Part shown: in pieces, positions 58,360 to 64,000 of the stretch
Position numbering within the stretch: the first letter of the stretch is position 1
How the letters are laid out: each line of letters opens with the position of its first letter
Source: an uncultured Pseudomonadota bacterium
Lineage (GTDB): Bacteria > Pseudomonadota > Gammaproteobacteria > Methylococcales > Methylomonadaceae
NCBI GenBank assembly: GCA_903889445.1
Contig: CAISXF010000080.1
Coordinates: 38,247 to 102,246 of the forward strand
Direction of reading: 5' to 3'
DNA length: 64,000 nucleotides
Notes under the pieces: generated by a model
What the model saw: only the letters and a program-made list of their open reading frames with translations
Database searches by the model: none
What the model was told of the DNA's origin: nothing
Translations under genes and position numbers: made by a program

Positions 58360-58553
58360 GAATTTTCCTTTGGTGATTGTGTAGAATTTGGCGAGGTTGA
58401 TTCCTCGCCATGAAATAATTGATAAATACTTAAACAACCCGCACAACAAAATTTTTGTTCACCGTGCGAATTTTGGAGCGTGAAACCGTTGATTAGCACG
58501 GGTAAACCGCACAATGTACAAACGATTTTTTTTTTAGTTTCCGACGCAAACAT
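58356..58553 (-). CDS. Stand-alone metal-binding peptide resembling the N-terminus of copper P-type ATPases
   Basis: 65 aa. CTLCGLPVLINGF and KFCCAGCLSIYQLFHGE match the Cys-rich domain found at the N-terminus of CcoI/FixI-type copper ATPases (PF12156-like), here without any ATPase. It begins one base after the prmA stop and overlaps the following membrane-protein gene. It may bind or pass copper or another soft metal. Function is inferred from motif only. Confidence 0.78.
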   Translation of the reverse strand: MFASETKKKIVCTLCGLPVLINGFTLQNSHGEQKFCCAGCLSIYQLFHGEESTSPNSTQSPKENS

Positions 58554-59432
58554 TTAGCGTTTGCGACCGTTTAACCGAATCCAATCTTCTTGTTGAACTC
58601 GTGGCGCGAAATCGATTTTTTCCGCGTAGGCTTCAATCACAGAATCCGCTTGTTCAGCTAAAATTCCCGACAAAACCAAATCGCCATTTTCAATCACTAA
58701 CGCGCTAATTGACGTGGATAAATCAATCAACGGCTTGGCTAAAATGTTCGCCAAAACCACGTCGGCTTGAAACGGCGTGAAATCTTCTGGCAAATAGCAG
58801 TGAATTTTGTCCGACACATTATTTTTCAGCGCATTATCGCGCGTTGCCGTCAATGCTTGCGGGTCAATATCGACGGCGTGCGCGACTTTTGCACCGAGTA
58901 AAATTGCCGCAACCGCTAAAATTCCCGAACCACAACCGTAATCAATCACGGTTTTGTCAGTCAAATCATGACTCGCCAACCATTCCAAACACAACGCGGT
59001 TGTCGGATGCGTCCCCGTGCCAAACGCCAAACCTGGATCGAGCGTTAAACAAACGGTGCCTTCTTCGCGTTGTTCCTGGTCGGTCGGGCAAACCCACAAA
59101 CGGTCGGCGAATTTCATCGGGTGATAAAATTCCATCCACGCACGTTCCCACGCTTGATCTTCGATGAATTCATATTGCCAATTTTCAAGCGCGTGATGTT
59201 TAAATTTCGCATTCATCGACGTTTTTACCGCTTCGGGTTCAACGTCCAATTCGTACAGCGCGATAACTTGCGTATTTGTCCAAATTTTGGTTTCACCAAT
59301 GCGCGGTTCGTAAACAGGTTCGTCTTCAGCATCCATGTAAGTGACTGAAACTGCGCCTAAATGGGTAAAATGTTTTGCGATTTTCGGCGCGGATTTTTCG
59401 GTGGTAATAACAGAAAGTTGATGCCAAGACAT
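58554..59432 (-). CDS. prmA: Ribosomal protein L11 methyltransferase
   Basis: 292 aa. The N-terminal substrate domain (SWHQLSVITTEKSAPKI, WERAWMEFYHPMKF) is followed by LTLDPGLAFGTGTHPTTALCLEWL, SAM-binding VIDYGCGSGILAVAA and the DVVLANILAKPL motif. It trimethylates L11 residues. First gene of the prmA / metal peptide / membrane protein / dusB operon, downstream of accBC as in many gammaproteobacteria. Confidence 0.96.
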   Translation of the reverse strand: MSWHQLSVITTEKSAPKIAKHFTHLGAVSVTYMDAEDEPVYEPRIGETKIWTNTQVIALYELDVEPEAVKTSMNAKFKHHALENWQYEFIEDQAWERAWMEFYHPMKFADRLWVCPTDQEQREEGTVCLTLDPGLAFGTGTHPTTALCLEWLASHDLTDKTVIDYGCGSGILAVAAILLGAKVAHAVDIDPQALTATRDNALKNNVSDKIHCYLPEDFTPFQADVVLANILAKPLIDLSTSISALVIENGDLVLSGILAEQADSVIEAYAEKIDFAPRVQQEDWIRLNGRKR

Positions 59433-59510
59433 AATAGAAAGTGAGGAAATTTAATAGGTGGACGCGATAAATTCACGCGGTTGGATTTGCAAAGCACGAA
59501 TCAAAAAGCA

Positions 59511-59533
59511 ACAAACCAAGGTTTGTACTCCAA
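59511..59533 (+). repeat. REP-like family A, single copy
   Basis: ACAAACC-AA-GGTTTGT followed by ACTCC, identical in core to the trkH copies, lies in the accC-prmA intergenic space. The minus strand shows the GGAG head. There is no inverted partner here. Confidence 0.88.
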
Positions 59534-59566
59534 ATTATTCGCGCCCAAACAAACCCAATGAAATGG

Positions 59567-60913
59567 TTATTTGTAAATGCCCAATTTTTTCTCTAAATAA
59601 TGGATATTCTGCCCACCCAACGCAAACGCGCTGTCCATCATGATGTCGTGTTGCAACGGAATGTTCGTTTTGATGCCATCGATAATAATTTCATTGAGCG
59701 CAGTTCTCATGCGCGCAATCGCACTTTCACGATTTTCACCGTGAGCAATCAACTTTCCAATCATCGAATCGTAATACGGTGGCACTTTGTAACCATTATA
59801 AATGTGCGTTTCACAACGAATTCCAGGGCCGCCAGGCATGTGAAATTGCTCAATCGTGCCAGGGCAAGGCATGAAAGTACGCGGATCTTCGGCATTCAAA
59901 CGGCATTCAATCGCGTGACCTTGAATTTTAACTTGGTCTTGAGTGATAGATAATTTTTCACCAGCAGCAATTCGTAACTGCTCTTTCACAATGTCAAAAC
60001 CTGTCACCATTTCCGTCACGGGATGTTCAACTTGGACGCGCGTATTCATTTCGATAAAAAAGAATTCGCCTTTTTCGTACAAAAATTCAAACGTTCCCGC
60101 CCCACGATAACCAATGTCTACGCAGGCTTTCGCGCAACGTTCGCCGATAAATTTCCGTTGTTCTTCTGTAATTCCTGGTGCTGGAGCTTCTTCAACCACT
60201 TTTTGATGACGACGTTGCATCGAACAATCGCGCTCGCCCAAATGAATCGCGTTGCCGTGCGAATCCGCCATCACTTGAAATTCAATGTGGCGCGGATCTT
60301 CTAAAAATTTTTCCATGTAAACGGTCGAATTGCCAAACGCACTTCCCGCTTCCGCTTTCGTCATCGCAATCGCATTGAGCAACGCCGCTTCGGTGTGAAC
60401 TGTCCGCATGCCACGTCCACCGCCGCCACCCGCCGCTTTGATAATCACAGGATAACCAATTTCTTGCGCGAGTTTTAAGTTGGTTTTCGCATCATCTAAC
60501 AACGGATCATTATTGCCTGGAACACACGGAATTCCTGCGTCAATCATCGCTTTTTTGGCTGATATTTTATCGCCCATCATGCGAATGGTTTCCGCTTTGG
60601 GACCAATAAAGACAAACCCACTTTGTTCAACTTTTTCAGCAAAATCCGCGTTTTCAGACAAAAATCCATAACCTGGATGAATCGCTTGCGCGTCCGTCAC
60701 TTCTGCCGCGCTGATAATCGCTGGAATGTTTAAATAACTGTCTGCCGACGCAGCGGGCCCAATACAAACAGATTCATCCGCTAAACGAACGTGTTTTAAA
60801 TCACGATCGGCTTCTGAATGAACTGCGACAACTTTAATACCCAATTCACGACACGCGCGTAAAACTCGCAAAGCGATTTCACCGCGATTAGCGATAACGA
60901 TTTTATCAAACAT
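59567..60913 (-). CDS. accC: Acetyl-CoA carboxylase, biotin carboxylase subunit
   Basis: 448 aa. N-terminal [23 protein letters not shown]-grasp motifs [49 protein letters not shown] and [16 protein letters not shown]. It carboxylates biotin on AccB using ATP and bicarbonate. It is 11 bases after accB. Confidence 0.97.
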   Translation of the reverse strand: MFDKIVIANRGEIALRVLRACRELGIKVVAVHSEADRDLKHVRLADESVCIGPAASADSYLNIPAIISAAEVTDAQAIHPGYGFLSENADFAEKVEQSGFVFIGPKAETIRMMGDKISAKKAMIDAGIPCVPGNNDPLLDDAKTNLKLAQEIGYPVIIKAAGGGGGRGMRTVHTEAALLNAIAMTKAEAGSAFGNSTVYMEKFLEDPRHIEFQVMADSHGNAIHLGERDCSMQRRHQKVVEEAPAPGITEEQRKFIGERCAKACVDIGYRGAGTFEFLYEKGEFFFIEMNTRVQVEHPVTEMVTGFDIVKEQLRIAAGEKLSITQDQVKIQGHAIECRLNAEDPRTFMPCPGTIEQFHMPGGPGIRCETHIYNGYKVPPYYDSMIGKLIAHGENRESAIARMRTALNEIIIDGIKTNIPLQHDIMMDSAFALGGQNIHYLEKKLGIYK

Positions 60914-60924
60914 AACGCCTCGCT

Positions 60925-61365
60925 CTATTCAATGACAAACAACGGTTGACCGTATTCCACGGGTTCGACGTTTTCCACCAAAATTTGGGTAATGATGCCA
61001 CTTTTATCGGCTTCAATTTGATTCAAAATTTTCATCGCTTCAATAATGCACAACGTGTCGCCCGCTTGCACACTTTGTCCGATTTGAACAAATGATTTGC
61101 TGCCAGGTGACGCTGAACGGTAAAACGTGCCGACCATTGGCGATTTGACAATGTGACCTTTGATTTCAGGTTTTGCAGGTTCGCCGACCAAGTTGATAAT
61201 CGTAGAAGTTGGCGCAGAAGTTGGCGCGTAAGACATCATCGGGGTTGGCGATGTTGCCGTGTATCGATTGATACGAATGGATTCTTCGCCTTCTTTAATT
61301 TCTATTTCAGCAATGTCTGAGGCGGCAATAATCTCAATGAGTTTTTTTATTTTTCTAATGTCCAT
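60925..61365 (-). CDS. accB: Biotin carboxyl carrier protein of acetyl-CoA carboxylase
   Basis: 146 aa. N-terminal [13 protein letters not shown], a Pro/Ala/Thr linker (about residues 35-60), and the biotinyl domain with the biotin Lys in [16 protein letters not shown] (the usual MKMMNEI reads MKILNQI). It starts 5 bases after the aroQ stop, in the common aroQ-accB-accC order. Confidence 0.97.
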   Translation of the reverse strand: MDIRKIKKLIEIIAASDIAEIEIKEGEESIRINRYTATSPTPMMSYAPTSAPTSTIINLVGEPAKPEIKGHIVKSPMVGTFYRSASPGSKSFVQIGQSVQAGDTLCIIEAMKILNQIEADKSGIITQILVENVEPVEYGQPLFVIE

Positions 61366-61370
61366 GTGAT

Positions 61371-61817
61371 TTAAGTTTTCTCTGTTAATAATCGGTGAGC
61401 GGCTTGTAACGCCAATTCATAGCCCATTGCGCCTAATCCGCAAATCACGCCTTGCGCGATGTCGGAAAAATAGGAGTATTTGCGGAATGGTTCGCGTGCG
61501 TGAACGTTTGATAAATGCACTTCAATAAACGGAATTTTTGTCGCCAACAACGCATCGCGTAACGCCACGCTCGTATGCGTAAATGCGGCAGGATTGATGA
61601 TAATAAAATCGACCCGATTAGCATACGCCAAATGAATCAGCTCGATGAGTTCGTGTTCTGCGTTACTTTGGTGAAAAGTCAGCGAATGCTGTAAAAATTG
61701 GGCTTCTTGTTCAAGCGTGTGTTGAATATCCGCGAGCGTTTTATTGCCATAAAGACTGGGTTCGCGTATGCCCAACAAGTTCAAATTCGGGCCATTTAAA
61801 ACAGTAATTATCGCCAT
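61371..61817 (-). CDS. aroQ: 3-dehydroquinate dehydratase, type II
   Basis: 148 aa from ATG 61817 ([20 protein letters not shown]); upstream in-frame codons are not credible. It has the flexible-loop catalytic region ([12 protein letters not shown]), [32 protein letters not shown], and [18 protein letters not shown]. Shikimate-pathway step 3. Confidence 0.96.
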   Translation of the reverse strand: MAIITVLNGPNLNLLGIREPSLYGNKTLADIQHTLEQEAQFLQHSLTFHQSNAEHELIELIHLAYANRVDFIIINPAAFTHTSVALRDALLATKIPFIEVHLSNVHAREPFRKYSYFSDIAQGVICGLGAMGYELALQAAHRLLTEKT

Positions 61818-61945
61818 GACGTTCTTCTTAGATAAGTAGTTAAAAAACGGGCTAATTTTACCGTGTTGTGACAGTTTGTCCAGTTTAACCACAAAATGTG
61901 TTTGAATTTGCAGATTTTGTGGCTGTTTTCGTAAATTTGAAGCCT

Positions 61946-62605
61946 TTATAGCGTGATTTGTTGCGCCAAATACGCAAAATCAGCGTGTTCCGAATACGGT
62001 AAAATGCCCAATAATGGCATTCGTAATCGCACCACCAAACTCGCAATCGTTAAATCGACGCAATCAAAATCGGCATCGTTACAAACCGCCAACCAACCCG
62101 CGCAATCCAATCCTGCATTTTTAATCGCTTCCGCCGTGAGTTGAGCGTGATTGATGCAACCTAATTTAATCGACACCACCAAAATAATCGGCACATTTAA
62201 TTTCCGCGCCAAATCCGCAATCGTTTCATGTTCATTCAACGGCGCGTACCAACCGCCCGCGCCTTCAACAATCAGCACATCCGCTAACTTTTGCAAGGTT
62301 TGAAAATGAGCAAAAATCGTGTCTAAATTCGCAGGATTATCTTTGCCAGCCAAATGCGGCGAAATCGGCAATTCGTAAGCGAACGGGTTAATCAACGAAT
62401 AATCGACGCGCTTTGAACTGGTTTTTTGAATCGCCAACGCATCGGCATTTTGCCATTCGCCATTGATTTTTTCGCAACCCGAAGCCACCGGTTTCATTCC
62501 GATGACGGACAAATTTTGCTGTTTAAAATAGGTCATTAACGCCAGCGTTGCCCACGTTTTGCCGACGTTTGTATCGGTGCCAGTGACGAAATAATGTTGT
62601 TTCAT
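61946..62605 (-). CDS. bioD: Dethiobiotin synthetase
   Basis: 219 aa. P-loop [29 protein letters not shown], and the [12 protein letters not shown] motif. It closes the ureido ring from DAPA, CO2 and ATP. Its start overlaps the upstream kinase-like gene by 4 bases. No other bio gene adjoins; the biotin-dependent accB lies just downstream, which is suggestive but may be chance. Confidence 0.95.
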   Translation of the reverse strand: MKQHYFVTGTDTNVGKTWATLALMTYFKQQNLSVIGMKPVASGCEKINGEWQNADALAIQKTSSKRVDYSLINPFAYELPISPHLAGKDNPANLDTIFAHFQTLQKLADVLIVEGAGGWYAPLNEHETIADLARKLNVPIILVVSIKLGCINHAQLTAEAIKNAGLDCAGWLAVCNDADFDCVDLTIASLVVRLRMPLLGILPYSEHADFAYLAQQITL

Positions 62606-63141
62606 GATGTTAAAAAATCTCCTGCTGAAATGACCTTGAATTTGGCTTCTTCGACAAACGTGTCAAAAGTTTCATCCACCACACCTTTTTCGCGTAATTC
62701 AACCACCGTAAGCGTTGAATCAACGTCACACGATTTCACCACGACTAATTCTGCGGCATTTAATTGAGTTGCTAGCCACGCCGCTAAACTGTCGGACGTT
62801 ATAGCCCAGGTTGCGGGAATTCCGGCGGCATTCAATTCCGCGATATTCGGCGACCAAATGCCAAAACGATTATTTTTAATTTCCGAAACCGAAGACGCAA
62901 TCACGAATTCAGGCTGCAAATTTTGACACATTATCGCCGTTTGTTGCATCGCTAAAATCGCCATTTCGTGCGCGGCAATGTCGTCGAATTGCCATTTTTT
63001 CTGCGCTTGCCGAACGTGATTGGCAAAATCACCGCCACCACAAACGACAATCGTGGATTCGCCCGCTTTCACAATGTGTTTTAGACAATCAAACATGTGT
63101 CCATTTTCCAACAAACTGCCGCCTAATTTTACGACTCTCAT
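62602..63141 (-). CDS. Amino-acid-kinase-family protein, MfnE-like
   Basis: 179 aa, short for the family. It has MRVVKLGGSLLENGH, STIVVCGGGDFANHVRQAQ, the middle helix AAHEMAILAMQQTAIM, and the C-terminal VVKSCDVDSTLTV. Architecture and length resemble MfnE, the kinase that phosphorylates aminomethyl-furan methanol in methanofuran synthesis. Homologues occur in methylotrophs that use tetrahydromethanopterin-linked formaldehyde oxidation. The specific substrate is inferred from size and from the methylotroph context. It is coupled to bioD by a 4-base overlap. Upstream is the broken IS element. Confidence 0.7.
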   Translation of the reverse strand: MRVVKLGGSLLENGHMFDCLKHIVKAGESTIVVCGGGDFANHVRQAQKKWQFDDIAAHEMAILAMQQTAIMCQNLQPEFVIASSVSEIKNNRFGIWSPNIAELNAAGIPATWAITSDSLAAWLATQLNAAELVVVKSCDVDSTLTVVELREKGVVDETFDTFVEEAKFKVISAGDFLTS

Positions 63142-63180
63142 CTTTCAAAATCCCATGTGTGTTTTTGATAATTCTAATCT

Positions 63181-63663
63181 GTAGTTAAATGCGGATTATA
63201 AAGCAGAGGGAAAATCTCTCGTTCATGTAGATGAATCAGGATTTTCTCATGAAGGCACTCGTTCACACGGCTATGCAAAAATCGGAGAAAGGTGTTACGG
63301 GTCGGTTCAACTGGGGGAGAAAAAGGAAGAATAAATGCTGTTGGAGCCTTATTAAACGGGATGCTTCTCACGATTTCTTTTAACGGCAGTGGTAAAAAGT
63401 TCCTCAATAGAACATTTCATTTTGTGGCGAATCGATTTGTGTGCGCCCATGTATGCTCAATGGGGTTGAAATCAGGCGAATAAGTAGGTAAAAATTCAGC
63501 GATACATCCCGCGTTTTCAATTGTCTGAAAAATATCTTGGCGTTTATGAAACGAGGCGTTGTTCATCACAATCACAGTTCCCACAAGCACAATGATAACA
63601 AATCTTTGGTAATCCAAGCGTAAAAAACATCGGCGTTCATATTGAATTTAAACTCTGTCATCT
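63181..63663. mobile_element. IS630-family transposase remnant with an internal inversion
   Basis: The plus strand (63185 to about 63392) encodes KSLVHVDESGFSHEGTRSHG and, after a frameshift, GRINAVGALLNGMLL. The minus strand (63661 to about 63355) encodes NADVFYAWITKDLL, then in a shifted frame VIVMNNASFHKRQDIF and FLPTYSPDFNPIEHTWAH, then in a third frame KSIRHKMKCSIEELFTTA. Normally these parts follow each other on one strand. The second catalytic Asp (MDNA) is Asn, and the N-terminal HTH is missing. The element is dead. No terminal repeats were identified. Confidence 0.85.
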
Positions 63664-63679
63664 TTTTATTGTGCATTAG

Positions 63680-64000
63680 CTATAACGTCAGCCAATCCGG
63701 TTTTTGACGATTTTTCCACGCAAACAGCCGCGATTTTGAACCGCAATAATAATTTCGATAGGATGCCACCGAATCGCCCGTCACTTTATATTCGTCCGGC
63801 ATCGCAGGAGTAGGCTGACTAAATTCACCCGCCAAAATGTTAAACGGCAACGATTTCAACGGCGCGAGCAAACGACTAGTGGCATGAATTTTTTCATAAC
63901 GAAACGTATATTCTTCCAACAAACAACTCAATAATTGCCACAAAAACCTATAATTTTCATCACTTTGTCGCGTCCAAATCGCCGACGGATGTTGAATATG
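63680..64000 (-). CDS. C-terminal part of a phage-type conserved hypothetical protein (runs off the window)
   Basis: The frame is open from position 64000 down to TAG at 63680, about 106 codons. It begins HIQHPSAIWTRQSDENYRF and continues LLEEYTFRYEKIH, then PDEYKVTGDSVASYRNYY and SRLFAWKNRQKPDW. The HPSAIW-RQS, E-YT-RY-K-H and YRNYY motifs resemble a protein common in tailed phages and some bacteria whose function I do not know. The true start is beyond the window. It adjoins the IS630 remnant. Confidence 0.7.
   Translation of the reverse strand, partial: HIQHPSAIWTRQSDENYRFLWQLLSCLLEEYTFRYEKIHATSRLLAPLKSLPFNILAGEFSQPTPAMPDEYKVTGDSVASYRNYYCGSKSRLFAWKNRQKPDWLTL

Overview
The window looks like chromosomal DNA of an AT-leaning gammaproteobacterium, most likely a type I methanotroph or close relative (Methylococcales). 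The inference rests on four things: a CorA/MopE-type copper protein next to a MauG-family di-haem protein; a pyrophosphate-type phosphofructokinase; an amino-acid-kinase protein resembling the methanofuran-pathway MfnE; and an MtrAB-like cytochrome conduit. No pmo, mmo or mxa gene lies in the window, so the assignment is an inference. No rRNA, tRNA or CRISPR array was recognised. The only gene-free stretch over 300 bases (about 63142-63679) holds a broken IS630-family element.

Layout. 1-6.2 kb (minus): start of a TonB-dependent receptor, a small RTX protein, then a four-gene operon (MTA/SAH deaminase, cupin, histidine kinase, NarL-type regulator). 6.3-10.2 kb (plus): exonuclease I, an acyltransferase and Pfp. 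10.4-15.5 kb (minus): a giant repeat/RTX protein whose apparent native start is cut off by an 8-bp tandem duplication. 15.7-20.6 kb: sucA without sucB, a (CAAG)11 microsatellite, and a MASE1-PAS-GGDEF cyclase converging on a family-4 uracil-DNA glycosylase that carries a 3x75-bp repeat. 21.5-24.0 kb: a PAS protein, an MCP without periplasmic domain and a CheY-like protein, probably a split aerotaxis module. 24.2-27.3 kb: a sigma-54-type promoter, corA and corB. 27.3-47.9 kb: housekeeping genes (dtd, ubiC, rlmD, thiO, pyrD, trkA/trkH, hslO, moxR, DUF475, mtnBDC, marC, purHD) and a lone type IIG-like restriction-modification gene. 47.9-54.8 kb (minus): an electron-transfer cluster with a membrane cytochrome, MtrB/PioB porin, decahaem MtrA/DmsE, small cytochromes (one a pseudogene) and a cytochrome cd1-like protein. 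55-63.1 kb: fliK-like gene, then aroQ-accB-accC and prmA-(metal-binding peptide)-(membrane protein)-dusB, then mfnE-like and bioD. 63.2-64 kb: IS630 remnant and the end of a phage-type gene.

Two families of short palindromes are scattered in the window (31.0, 34.1, 38.4 and 59.5 kb). Each is a palindrome with a 2-nt centre, preceded by GTAG or GGAG, the hallmark of RAYT-associated REP elements. One pair sits in frame inside the restriction-modification gene, one set forms the 3' end of thiO, and one pair probably serves as the trkH terminator. Together with the 8-bp, 16-bp, 40-bp and 75-bp tandem duplications and the tetranucleotide run, they suggest a genome where slippage and REP mobility reshape coding ends.

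The most unusual candidates are the giant octapeptide-repeat protein with its disrupted start, the CorA/CorB copper module, the cd1/decahaem cluster and the REP families.
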